Of a stretch of 64,000 nt of DNA, positions 35,802-43,973 are shown in pieces; the first letter of the stretch is position 1; the number at the start of each line of letters is the position of its first letter. The notes beneath the pieces are model-generated. The model was not told the DNA's origin. It saw only the letters and a list, made by a program, of their open reading frames with translations, and searched no databases. Made by a program: the position numbers and the translations under genes. The stretch spans positions 248,001 to 312,000 of the forward strand of contig NZ_CP051302.1 of the NCBI RefSeq assembly GCF_024181405.1. Direction: 5' to 3'. Source of the stretch: Treponema denticola. Lineage in GTDB: Bacteria > Spirochaetota > Spirochaetia > Treponematales > Treponemataceae.

Positions 35802-36230
35802 ATGAAAACTATTTTTTTAAAAGAACATGAAGCGCCGCGCTCTTGGTACGTTATTGATGCCGCCGGGAAGCCGCTTGGACGCGTTGCTGCTAAGACTGCA
35901 GCTATGCTGAGAGGAAAGCACAAGGTAGGTTTTGCACCTCATCAGGAAATCGGTGATTATGTCGTTATTATTAATGCCGAAAAAGTAGCCGTAACAGGAA
36001 ATAAGGCTAAGGATAAGATGTACTATACTCACTCCGGTTATGTAGGCGGTTTAAAGTCCATCAACTTTAACGGCTTAATAGCTAAAAAACCGGCTGAGCC
36101 CTTGATGATTGCAATTAAAGGTATGCTTCCTAAGGGACCCCTTGGAAGAAAGCTTTTAACGAATGTTAAGGTCTATGCAGGCCCCGAACATCCTCACCAA
36201 GCACAGAACCCCATAACGGTTGAAGTATAA
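35802..36230 (+). CDS. rplM: 50S ribosomal protein L13
   Basis: A 142-residue ribosomal protein. Family blocks are [51 protein letters not shown] and [31 protein letters not shown]. It is paired with rpsI as in most bacteria. The only start in reach is ATG 35802; no strong Shine-Dalgarno is present (GAAGG lies 11 nt upstream). Confidence 0.97.
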   Translation: MKTIFLKEHEAPRSWYVIDAAGKPLGRVAAKTAAMLRGKHKVGFAPHQEIGDYVVIINAEKVAVTGNKAKDKMYYTHSGYVGGLKSINFNGLIAKKPAEPLMIAIKGMLPKGPLGRKLLTNVKVYAGPEHPHQAQNPITVEV

Positions 36231-36240
36231 GGAGCGTAAA

Positions 36241-36630
36241 GTGAAAAATATTGGAATGGGAACAGGCCGACGAAAAACTTCAGTGGCGCGAGTATACATT
36301 CGGGATGGAAAAGGTCAGTTAATGGTCAATGATAAGGACATTAACGAGTACTTTGCCACTCCGGAACAAGTCCAAAAAGCAAAAGAACCATTAATGGTTA
36401 CTGCGGGTGAATCTAAGTATGATATTATAATCACTGTACGAGGCGGAGGTCTTACAGGCCAAGCCGGTGCGTGCTCTCACGGAATTGCAAGAGCTTTAGC
36501 CCAAGTCGATGCATCAAATCATGCATCCTTAAAGGCTAACGGATTGCTTACACGTGATTCACGAATGGTTGAACGAAAAAAATTCGGTCAGCGCGGTGCA
36601 AGACGAAGATTCCAGTTCAGCAAACGTTAA
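36241..36630 (+). CDS. rpsI: 30S ribosomal protein S9
   Basis: A 129-residue protein with GTGRRKTSVARVYIRDGKG at the start, GGGLTGQAGACSHGIARALAQVD in the middle and the basic end FGQRGARRRFQFSKR. The GTG at 36241 is preferred because TAAGGAG lies 7 nt upstream and the N-terminus then matches family length; an in-frame upstream start at 36220 would overlap rplM. It is followed by recX, which may overlap its 3' end. Confidence 0.97.
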   Translation: MKNIGMGTGRRKTSVARVYIRDGKGQLMVNDKDINEYFATPEQVQKAKEPLMVTAGESKYDIIITVRGGGLTGQAGACSHGIARALAQVDASNHASLKANGLLTRDSRMVERKKFGQRGARRRFQFSKR

Positions 36631-37264
36631 TCCTTTTTCTATTGCGGATATATGCAGCACTTCTTCAGATTTGGTGAAAATCATCAATTCTGAAGGGGTG
36701 TCTTTTGTAACACGGCCTGATTATTTTGATGAAGATGATTTTGACGGCCTTGTTGGTGAGTGCGGTTGTCCTATAAGCGATGAATCGCTTGAGGCACTGC
36801 TTAATGCTGTAAGAATTTATGAGGCTGAGTGTACTGCTTCAGCCTATTTATACAGAGCTGAGCATTCCCGTTTTCAGTTGGAATTGAAGCTCAGAAAAAA
36901 AGGCTTTTTAGCTTTTGAGATTAATCCGGCACTCGACTATCTTATGGGGATAGGTTTGCTTGATGATGAGCGGTTTGCCGAAGCTTGGCTTAATACCAGA
37001 GTTATAAGTAAAAAAGAAGGCCGTAATAGATTGGCCTCCGAGCTTGCTCAAAGAGGAGTAAGCTTTAAAATTGTGCAAGATGTGCTTAATGAGTTTTTTT
37101 CGGAGCATTCGGAAGAAGATATTTGCCGAGAAGCTTTGAAAAAACAACTGATAAATGGGGTGGATAAGCCTCGGTTGATGCGTAAAATGTATAGACTGGG
37201 TTTTTCCGTTAGCACTGTGAATATATGTTTGGAGGAACTTGAAAACATAACCGACTCTTTTTGA
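36554..37264 (+). CDS. recX: RecX-family regulatory protein (start uncertain)
   Basis: The RecX region, about 140 residues, carries the family's three-helix repeats: YLYRAEHSRFQLELKLRKKGF, GLLDDERFAEAWLNTRV and SELAQRGVSFKIVQDVL. RecX limits RecA filament formation. No ATG is available before the domain. The open frame begins at GTG 36554, inside rpsI, and TTG 36671, GTG 36674 or GTG 36698 are alternatives; none has a clear ribosome binding site. The longest form has a nonconserved 75-residue N-terminus. recA itself lies about 20 kb away rather than next to recX. Confidence 0.8.
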   Translation: MIHEWLNEKNSVSAVQDEDSSSANVNPFSIADICSTSSDLVKIINSEGVSFVTRPDYFDEDDFDGLVGECGCPISDESLEALLNAVRIYEAECTASAYLYRAEHSRFQLELKLRKKGFLAFEINPALDYLMGIGLLDDERFAEAWLNTRVISKKEGRNRLASELAQRGVSFKIVQDVLNEFFSEHSEEDICREALKKQLINGVDKPRLMRKMYRLGFSVSTVNICLEELENITDSF

Positions 37265-37285
37265 GGTTTGTTTAATTGTTATACT

Positions 37286-37888
37286 ATGGGTAAAAGCGAA
37301 AGTAGAAGACGAGTTAAAATGTACTCCGCCCTTGAGGTCGCTAACATCTGCGGAGTCGTAAATCAGACTGCCATTAACTGGATTAGAAACGGCTATTTAA
37401 AAGCTTTTAATACGCCGGGCGGCCAATATAGGGTGTATTATGAAGATCTGCTCCTCTTTATAAAAGAAAGAGGAATGAAGATTCCCCCTGAGCTGCAGGA
37501 TTCATTGGATGATGCTCATTGGAATTCTATCATAGTTATAGATGATGATGCGGTTTTAAATGAGGCTATATCTTCATTTTTAAACAAAAATCTTCCTAAC
37601 TTGACTGTATACAAATCCCTTGACGGCTTTGATGCAGGAACTCAACTTGTAAAGCATAAACCGGGCTTTGTGATTTTGGATATAGACCTTCCCGGAGTCA
37701 ACGGCAAGGAAATATGCAAAAAAATAAAAACCGATCCTTTTTTTGGGCAGCCTTATATAATCGTTATTACAGGACTGGATGACGAATCTTTAGAAAAGCA
37801 GATGAAAGATTTGGGTGTCGACTCTTTCTTTAGGAAGCCCATAGATTTTACTGCTATATTAAGAGAGATCAATGAGGTTGTGAGCTAG
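37286..37888 (+). CDS. DNA-binding regulator: N-terminal excisionase/MerR-type HTH, C-terminal receiver
   Basis: About 200 residues. Residues 12-62 form a BldC/excisionase-type winged helix (YSALEVANICGVVNQTAINWIRNGYLKAF then TPGGQYRVYYEDL). Residues 80-198 form a response-regulator receiver with the acidic pair IDDD, the phospho-acceptor Asp in FVILDIDLPG, Thr in VITGLDD and Lys in FFRKPID. This order is the reverse of common response regulators. No histidine kinase is adjacent. ATG 37286 is chosen; ATG 37319 directly before the HTH is an alternative (189 residues). It is followed by the aldolase-like gene after 5 nt. Confidence 0.82.
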   Translation: MGKSESRRRVKMYSALEVANICGVVNQTAINWIRNGYLKAFNTPGGQYRVYYEDLLLFIKERGMKIPPELQDSLDDAHWNSIIVIDDDAVLNEAISSFLNKNLPNLTVYKSLDGFDAGTQLVKHKPGFVILDIDLPGVNGKEICKKIKTDPFFGQPYIIVITGLDDESLEKQMKDLGVDSFFRKPIDFTAILREINEVVS

Positions 37889-37893
37889 AGCTG

Positions 37894-39081
37894 ATGACCC
37901 TTGATGAAGCAAAAAGTATCATAATAGAGACGGGAAAGAGGCTTTTAAAGTCCGGTCTGACGGTACGTACATGGGGAAATGTAAGCGCCCGTATAGATGC
38001 CGATACTTTTGCTATTACCCCTTCCGGCTATGGTTATGAGAATTTAAAGCCTGAACATATAGTTGTTCTTAAAATAAATAGGCCTGAAAGTTCCAGACCA
38101 GTCAAACCCTCTTCAGAGCGTTTTGTTCATGCAAGCCTTTACAAGGCCGATGAAAATATAAAGTTTATAATCCATACACATCAAAAATTTGCCTCTGCCG
38201 TTTCGGGTTGCTTTTCTTCCATACCTGTTGAAAATGAGGAGCTTCGTTCCGTCTTAGGAGAAGCCGTACCTGTTGCAAGGTATGCTCCTGCGGGCACAAA
38301 AAAAATAGCCCGCCATATTGTAAAATGTTTAACAAAACCTGCCGGAGCAATAATAATGGCTCAACATGGGGCTGTCTGTTTCGGCACAGATGCAGAAGAG
38401 GCCTTTAGGCAAGCCGAGGCTCTGGAAGACCTTTGCCGTAATTTGATTTTTGTTGAAGTTCCGGCCCTGGCCCTTGCTTACCGGCGATATGAAAGAAAGG
38501 CCTTTCAGCCTTTGATTAATTTTTATGCAAGCTGCCGTGAAGGAGATTCATGTACTGTTTACGATAAAAATACCGATATTACCATTTGTAAGATGGATAT
38601 AAAATCCGGAAATATAACTGAAGGCCTTTTTGATTTTCAAGCCGATTTACATAGACATATATATGGTACCTATCCGGATATTAATTTTATAGAGCAAAGC
38701 TCTCTGCCGGCAGCTCTTTTTGTTTCAAAAAAAATGAACATAGATAACTGCATACCGGCTTTTTTGGATGATTTTGCTCAGATTGCCGGCGAAAACGTTT
38801 TTTTGTTTCCATTTTTTGAAAACCGGGCTGAAGAAATGAGTGCGGAAATTGTAGATGCTTTAAAAAACCGCTCTTGCGTTTTGGTAAATGAAAGCGGAGC
38901 CCTTTGTTGTGTTTCCGATAAGAATGATATCGGCGCCTTAAAAGAAATCTTGGAAAAAAATCTTTTGGCCCTTGTTCTTTCATGGAAATTTAAAAATTAT
39001 TTTCCGATAAGCCGTAGGAGTGCTCAAAGAATGAGAAGAGGCTATATCGGAGGATATTCCAAAATGAATTTACAAATTTAG
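37894..39081 (+). CDS. Class II aldolase/adducin-like protein with a duplicated domain
   Basis: A 395-residue protein. The first half (1-205) is a class II aldolase/adducin domain with GNVSARIDADTFAITPSGYGYENL, the Ser/Arg region SSERFVHASLY, and the zinc His pair in FIIHTHQKFASAV, plus a later His in IMAQHGAVCFG. The second half repeats the fold (FDFQADLHRHIYGTYPDINFIEQSS) but lacks the HTH zinc pair, so it is probably non-catalytic. Substrates of the family are sugar phosphates such as fuculose or ribulose phosphate. It follows the regulator gene closely, which suggests an operon. Confidence 0.82.
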   Translation: MTLDEAKSIIIETGKRLLKSGLTVRTWGNVSARIDADTFAITPSGYGYENLKPEHIVVLKINRPESSRPVKPSSERFVHASLYKADENIKFIIHTHQKFASAVSGCFSSIPVENEELRSVLGEAVPVARYAPAGTKKIARHIVKCLTKPAGAIIMAQHGAVCFGTDAEEAFRQAEALEDLCRNLIFVEVPALALAYRRYERKAFQPLINFYASCREGDSCTVYDKNTDITICKMDIKSGNITEGLFDFQADLHRHIYGTYPDINFIEQSSLPAALFVSKKMNIDNCIPAFLDDFAQIAGENVFLFPFFENRAEEMSAEIVDALKNRSCVLVNESGALCCVSDKNDIGALKEILEKNLLALVLSWKFKNYFPISRRSAQRMRRGYIGGYSKMNLQI

Positions 39082-39095
39082 GGGATTAAATTAAG

Positions 39096-40301
39096 ATGAA
39101 AAATATAAAAAAAATATTGCTTGTGGTTTTTGTCGGCCTTTTATTCGGCTGTAGACGCGAAACGTCTTTAGAGCTTGAGAGAGAAGAAAAGTTTACCCTT
39201 AATTACGGGCTTTTTGAAAACGAGCTCAATCTTTTTAATTTAAACAGTACTTATTCACGTCCTGATACACAGATTTTGATGAAAGAAGGTATATTCTACA
39301 TAGTTAATTCGGGCGGCCAAAAAATTTTAAAGCTTTCTTCATTCGGGGACTTACTTACCTTTTTTTATAACCCCGAGTCAAACATGGAGCCTTCCTTTAT
39401 GCAAAACGATTCTCAGGATGTTAAGGCAACTACAAGAGGAGCCATAAAATATCCCTTTAATCATCCTGCTCTTTTAACCGTAAACTCTTCCAAGCATCTC
39501 TTTGTTGTAGATTCCGTTTTGGATGAAAGAATCGAGTACGATCATGAGGAAAATTTGGCCTTAAGGGATATAATCCTGCATTTCGACGAAAACGGAACTT
39601 TTATAGATTATCTGGGACAGGAAGGTTTTGGCGGAACGCCTTTTCCGTCTATTGAGGGGATTCATACAAATTCTTCCAACGATATAATAGTCGTTTGCCG
39701 AACACAGACGAGTTTAAAAATTTATTGGTATAACAGGAAGGGAGACTTGCTGTATAAGATACCTATCTTTTTTAATGCAGTACCTAATCCATATGAAAGT
39801 TCTAATAAAATATTTTCTTCGATAGATAAGATAATTCCCGACTTTAATGATCTTTATTTATATATTAAAATTGATTATTATCTTGAAGAAAAGGATGCTG
39901 CAACTAGGGCAAACCTTGGGGTAAGTTACGATAAAAGCTGTTTGTATTTTTTAAATATTAAAACCGGTAAGTATGATAAAAAAATGGATATAGATGCTTA
40001 TGAGGAAATTGAAACATCGGGAACCGAAACTTTTACTTTTAAAAAGGTTTATGAGATAATGGGCATTACGGAAAGTAATTGGTGTTACTTATTGACTCCT
40101 ACCACTAAAGGTTATGCACTTGAAATGATGAATTTAAAATCTCAAAAAAAATATAAAAAAGATTTGATTGTTTCAAGTGATGAAACATTTTACAATACCT
40201 TCCATGTTTCCTCTAAGGGAATTATTTCGGCCATTCTTGCCCGAGACGACAAGGCCTTAATTGTATGGTGGCGTGCCGATAAAATTATCGGGGATAAATA
40301 A
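39096..40301 (+). CDS. Lipoprotein, beta-propeller-like, unknown function
   Basis: A 401-residue lipoprotein with a signal ending in the lipobox LLFGC (Cys19). The body has repeated strands of the type GGQKILKLSSFGDLLTFF and LFVVDSV, which suggests a propeller. I recognise it as resembling the conserved spirochaetal family called LIC_12708 in some annotations, but that is from memory. The stop overlaps the next gene's ATG by 1 nt (TAATG), so translation is coupled. Confidence 0.7.
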   Translation: MKNIKKILLVVFVGLLFGCRRETSLELEREEKFTLNYGLFENELNLFNLNSTYSRPDTQILMKEGIFYIVNSGGQKILKLSSFGDLLTFFYNPESNMEPSFMQNDSQDVKATTRGAIKYPFNHPALLTVNSSKHLFVVDSVLDERIEYDHEENLALRDIILHFDENGTFIDYLGQEGFGGTPFPSIEGIHTNSSNDIIVVCRTQTSLKIYWYNRKGDLLYKIPIFFNAVPNPYESSNKIFSSIDKIIPDFNDLYLYIKIDYYLEEKDAATRANLGVSYDKSCLYFLNIKTGKYDKKMDIDAYEEIETSGTETFTFKKVYEIMGITESNWCYLLTPTTKGYALEMMNLKSQKKYKKDLIVSSDETFYNTFHVSSKGIISAILARDDKALIVWWRADKIIGDK

Positions 40302-40873
40302 TGAGTGATGATGATCTATTCGAAAAAAGGGATTCTTCTCCGCGTGAAGTTTTTACCCGCTATAATAGAGAAGATAGAATTAAAAATGCCTCAGAAAAGG
40401 TCAGGCAATTACACGATCCGGATTTTGTAAGAAAAAGAAGTTTTATAAAAAGTGTAACCGAAAACCGGGGCTTAAGGTCGGTGTTTTTTGTTATAGTTGT
40501 TCTTGTAAGTATTAACATAGCCTTTTTTATTACCCGTTCCGACAGAAATAGCGGCAGGATTTATGGAATAAAAACTGAGCTAAAGTCCTTTATTTATCAG
40601 GATAGGGCCTTGGCAAATTTGCGTTTGAGTGAAAATACTAAATTTTTAGAAAGCTTAAAAGAGAGTGAAGAAAAAGACGGAGCCTTGGTAAGAGTAAACT
40701 TTATTTTTTTGGATGATAACGGAAACAAATTATCGTCTTCGCTGCAGACCGGTATTTATACGGGAGGAGAGCTTAGGTTTTCTTCTCAAAATGAATCCGG
40801 AAATGCAAAAAAAGTTCAAGCCGAAATTTATATTAAAGAAAAACTTTTGGTTTTATCGTCAAAAATAAAATGA
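40301..40873 (+). CDS. Single-pass membrane protein of unknown function
   Basis: A 190-residue protein. The first 65 residues are charged and cytoplasmic, a helix spans about 66-86 (VFFVIVVLVSINIAFFI), and the rest is extracytoplasmic with a strand-rich domain. It is coupled to the upstream lipoprotein gene by a TAATG overlap and the next gene begins 9 nt after it. The lipoprotein and this protein probably act together at the envelope. No family recognised. Confidence 0.72.
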   Translation: MSDDDLFEKRDSSPREVFTRYNREDRIKNASEKVRQLHDPDFVRKRSFIKSVTENRGLRSVFFVIVVLVSINIAFFITRSDRNSGRIYGIKTELKSFIYQDRALANLRLSENTKFLESLKESEEKDGALVRVNFIFLDDNGNKLSSSLQTGIYTGGELRFSSQNESGNAKKVQAEIYIKEKLLVLSSKIK

Positions 40874-40882
40874 GAAAATAAA

Positions 40883-41809
40883 ATGAGTGTGAACAAAAAA
40901 TATAAGTGCCGATTATGTAAGGAATGTAACGGAAAAGCCTGCATAGGAGAGCTTCCCGGAATGGGCGGAGTCTTTGAAAGTGCTAATTTTATTTTAAACT
41001 GTGCCGAGTGGAAAAATTATTATACATCTGATTCCTATCCTCTGCCGAGGCTCCGTCTTGCTCCTATGACGGGAGCCGTAGAAAATGTCGGCTATGAAGA
41101 CGAAAGGCAATTTTATTTTGACCTTATAGGGGCATCGGTTAAGGCCGGCTTGGCTTTAAGCATTGGGGACGGCTATCCCGACTTAAAACTTTTTTCAGGG
41201 ATCGAAGCCTTAAGGGATGTTAAAAAAAAGGGAGCGGTCTTTTTAAAACCATATCCGCAGATGAAGCTTTTTGAAAGAATTGAGGCCTCAATGGAGGCGG
41301 CGGAAATTATCGGGGTAGATACGGATGCTTATAATATTGTAACTATGCGGAATCTTGTTCACCTTGAAAAAAAGACTGCAAAAGATTTGGCTGATTTAAA
41401 AAAATATGCAAAGCTCCCCTTTGCTGTGAAGGGTATTTTTACCTCCTATGATATTGAAGTTGTGAAGGAGCTAAAACCCGACATTGCCATAATTTCAAAT
41501 CACGGCGGCCGTATCGAAACCGATAGGGGGAGCGTTGCCGCATTTGCTCACTCTCATTTAAAAGAGATAAAAAAATATTCAGGCGAAGTTTGGGCTGACG
41601 GCGGCTTACGGAAAAGAGAAGATTTTATGGCCGCTTCTTCTTTAGGTATTGAAGAAGTTTTAATAGGCCGTCCCTGTATTACCGCCCTCCTTAGAGACAA
41701 GGAGAACGGCATAAAAAATTTTATCGATTCTATTTTAGGTAAAGATTTAAATAAAGAAGCTTGCGGCTCCTTAGGGAGCAGCCCTTTAAGGAGCTTTGAA
41801 AAACCTTGA
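40883..41809 (+). CDS. FMN-dependent alpha-hydroxy-acid oxidase-like protein
   Basis: A 308-residue TIM-barrel protein. The C-terminal half matches the FMN hydroxy-acid dehydrogenase family: FAVKGIFTSYDIEVVKELKPDIAIISNHGGR with the catalytic His-Gly-Gly, then VWADGGLRKREDF and VLIGRP. It is shorter than lactate oxidases (about 360), and an N-terminal Cys group CRLCKECNGKAC is unusual and might bind a metal. The substrate is unknown. Its stop overlaps the next gene's TTG start. Confidence 0.8.
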   Translation: MSVNKKYKCRLCKECNGKACIGELPGMGGVFESANFILNCAEWKNYYTSDSYPLPRLRLAPMTGAVENVGYEDERQFYFDLIGASVKAGLALSIGDGYPDLKLFSGIEALRDVKKKGAVFLKPYPQMKLFERIEASMEAAEIIGVDTDAYNIVTMRNLVHLEKKTAKDLADLKKYAKLPFAVKGIFTSYDIEVVKELKPDIAIISNHGGRIETDRGSVAAFAHSHLKEIKKYSGEVWADGGLRKREDFMAASSLGIEEVLIGRPCITALLRDKENGIKNFIDSILGKDLNKEACGSLGSSPLRSFEKP

Positions 41810-42543
41810 AAACCCGTTTAGATAGAATATTGGCCCTCAGCGGTTTAGGCTCCCGAAGTGATGTAAAAAAAATGATACGCAAAAAAAACTGCTGCGTGGA
41901 CGGGGTGCGTATTGTTTCGCCTTCTTTTATTTTGGACACTGACCTAAATAAAATAACTATAGACGGGGAGCCTCTTGTGTTGAGGACAAATGTTTATCTT
42001 ATGTTTAATAAGCCTCAAGGCTGTGTAACTTCGACAAGCGATCCCATACATAAAACCGTAATGGATTATATAAAAGCTCCCTTTGACAGGATGAAGCTGT
42101 TCCCCATCGGCCGGCTGGATATAGACACCGAAGGCCTTTTGATTATTACCGATGACGGCGAGATTACCCACAAGATTACCTCGCCTAAGTCGGGAACGAT
42201 AAAGACTTATTATCTGGAATTAAGCCGAGAGCCCTCCGATGAAGAGTTTAAAATTTACTGCAAAGAGTTTGAAAAAGGGATTATGCTAAAAAACGGATAT
42301 AAGTGTCTCCCTGCAAAATTCGAAAAATGTGAAAACAAAACCGGTTCTTTTAGAAGCGGATTTTTAATGCACATAACCGAAGGGAAATTCCATCAAGTAA
42401 AAAAAATGTGCTTAAGCGCAGGGAACGAACTTTGTTACCTGCGCCGTATTGCGGTCGGTTCAATAGTTTTAGATGAGAACTTGAAGGTCGGAGAATACCG
42501 CGAGCTTTCCGCCGAAGAGATAGATTCGCTCAGAGATTATTGA
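41806..42543 (+). CDS. RsuA/RluB-family pseudouridine synthase
   Basis: A 245-residue enzyme. An S4-like RNA-binding region (DRILALSGLGSRSDVKKMI) is followed by the catalytic domain with the family motif FPIGRLDIDTEGLLIITDDGE that contains the catalytic Asp. Near the end, GKFHQVKKMC is the second conserved motif. The start is TTG 41806, which overlaps the preceding stop (TTGA) and has AAGGAG 12 nt upstream. It isomerises uridine in 16S or 23S rRNA; which position cannot be told. A paralogue lies at 59713-60417. Confidence 0.88.
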   Translation: MKTRLDRILALSGLGSRSDVKKMIRKKNCCVDGVRIVSPSFILDTDLNKITIDGEPLVLRTNVYLMFNKPQGCVTSTSDPIHKTVMDYIKAPFDRMKLFPIGRLDIDTEGLLIITDDGEITHKITSPKSGTIKTYYLELSREPSDEEFKIYCKEFEKGIMLKNGYKCLPAKFEKCENKTGSFRSGFLMHITEGKFHQVKKMCLSAGNELCYLRRIAVGSIVLDENLKVGEYRELSAEEIDSLRDY

Positions 42544-42575
42544 GGGTCTCGCTAAAAGCATCGGATTTTATAGAG

Positions 42576-42601
42576 TCTCTAAAAACATCGGTTTTTAGAG
42601 A
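42576..42601. terminator. Bidirectional terminator between converging genes
   Basis: TCTCTAAAAAC-ATCG-GTTTTTAGAGA is a perfect 11-bp stem with a tetraloop. A degenerate second copy lies just upstream (TCTCGCTAAAAGCATCGGATTTTATAGAG), so the structure is tandemly repeated. Confidence 0.75.
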
Positions 42602-42610
42602 GTAATCCTT

Positions 42611-43831
42611 TTAGCTGAAAATTATCCTCATAAATCGTTTTTTACCGGCACGCAAAATCATCTCCTTGTCCTTGTCAAGTTTTTCTTTTCCAATTAGAGC
42701 CTTGATGTCCGAAATTTTTTCTTCGTTTATAAAGGCTCCTCCCTGCTCGACAAGACGGCGGGCATCGCTTTTGGTGGAGGCAAGTCCTGCTTCGGCAAAG
42801 AGGTCAAGAACTCCGATACCCTCATTTAATTTTGAAAGACTCAAATTTGCCGTGGGCATGGCATCCTTATTTCCTCCGCCCGAAAAAGCCGCCCTTGCTC
42901 CTTCCAAGGCTTTTTCCGCTTCTTCTTTTCCGTGAATAAGAGCTGTAACTTCAAAGGCTAATCTTTCTTTAGCCTTGTTTATGTCTCCTGCACAAACCGA
43001 TTTTATTTCTTCTATAGGAAGGAATGTAAAAAGCAGCATAAACTTTTCGACATCGGCATCGGCTGTGTTTCTCCAATATTGAAAAAAATCGTAGGGAGAA
43101 AGAAGGGCAGGATCCAAGAACAAAGCTCCTTTTTCGCTCTTTCCCATTTTTTGTCCGTCGGCTCTTGTAACCAGAGAGAAGGTGAGGGCAAAAACCTCGC
43201 CGCCTCCCTTTCTGCGGATAAGGTCGCTTCCTGCAACCATGTTTCCCCACTGGTCATCACCGCCTATCTGGAGTTCGACATTGTAGTTTTGATTGAGCAT
43301 TAAAAAGTCGTAGCTTTGCAAAAGCTGATAATTGAATTCCAAAAAGGAAAGCCCCGTTTCCATTCTTTTTTTGTAGGCTTCAAAACTGAGCATTTTGTTG
43401 ACTGAAAAGTGAGAACCTATATCGCGTAAAAAATCGATGTAGTTTAAATCGGCAAGCCAATCCTTGTTGTTGACAAAGCGTACATTATTAATATCTTCCG
43501 CTAAAAATTTTTCAATCTGTTTTTGAATTGAGGCCGCATTTTTATCGAGTTCATCGTAAGAAAGCATCTTACGCATTTCTGTTTTGCCCGACGGGTCGCC
43601 TATTCGCGAAGTGCCTCCGCCGACTAAAACAACTCCCTTGTGCCCTTCACGGCATAAATGCTTTAAGGCAAAAATCGGAACCATATGCCCTATGTGCAAG
43701 CTGGGCCCTGTCGGGTCGGTTCCTGTGTAAAAGGCGATTTGCCCCTTGTCCATTCTATCGGAAAGGGCTTTCAAATCTGTACATTGCTGGATAAAGCCCC
43801 TCTCCTGTAATATTTTTAATGCTTTGTTCAT
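42611..43831 (-). CDS. tyrS: Tyrosyl-tRNA synthetase
   Basis: A 406-residue class I synthetase that charges tRNA-Tyr. Key motifs are GTDPTGPSLHIGHMVP with the HIGH sequence, the tyrosine site around YQLLQSYDFL, and the KMSKS-type loop QKMGKSEKGALFL. The C-terminal S4-like RNA-binding domain is present (STKSDARRLVEQGGAFINEEKI). The start ATG 43831 is 6 nt after a good -10 box and has no Shine-Dalgarno; an in-frame TTG at 43846 lies inside the promoter and is rejected. Confidence 0.95.
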   Translation of the reverse strand: MNKALKILQERGFIQQCTDLKALSDRMDKGQIAFYTGTDPTGPSLHIGHMVPIFALKHLCREGHKGVVLVGGGTSRIGDPSGKTEMRKMLSYDELDKNAASIQKQIEKFLAEDINNVRFVNNKDWLADLNYIDFLRDIGSHFSVNKMLSFEAYKKRMETGLSFLEFNYQLLQSYDFLMLNQNYNVELQIGGDDQWGNMVAGSDLIRRKGGGEVFALTFSLVTRADGQKMGKSEKGALFLDPALLSPYDFFQYWRNTADADVEKFMLLFTFLPIEEIKSVCAGDINKAKERLAFEVTALIHGKEEAEKALEGARAAFSGGGNKDAMPTANLSLSKLNEGIGVLDLFAEAGLASTKSDARRLVEQGGAFINEEKISDIKALIGKEKLDKDKEMILRAGKKRFMRIIFS

Positions 43832-43837
43832 GTTTTG

Positions 43838-43866
43838 ACTATACAATAATTTTTAGCTTAGGTCAA
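43838..43866 (-). promoter_or_regulatory. tyrS promoter, start codon 6 nt after the -10
   Basis: TTGACC and TATAGT are separated by 17 nt on the minus strand. CAAAAC then precedes ATG directly, so the mRNA is probably leaderless. Confidence 0.7.
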
Positions 43867-43973
43867 CAGATTTATTAGGATTAAAATTTTACTATTTATT
43901 GCAAACAATTTCTATAATAATTATGAAAGGGGAAAAAATTTCTCTTTGTAAATAATTTGTCATGGAGTTTGAT

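Noticed and set aside
43832..43846. Longer tyrS start at TTG 43846
   Set aside because: It lies within the promoter spacer; ATG 43831 matches family length.
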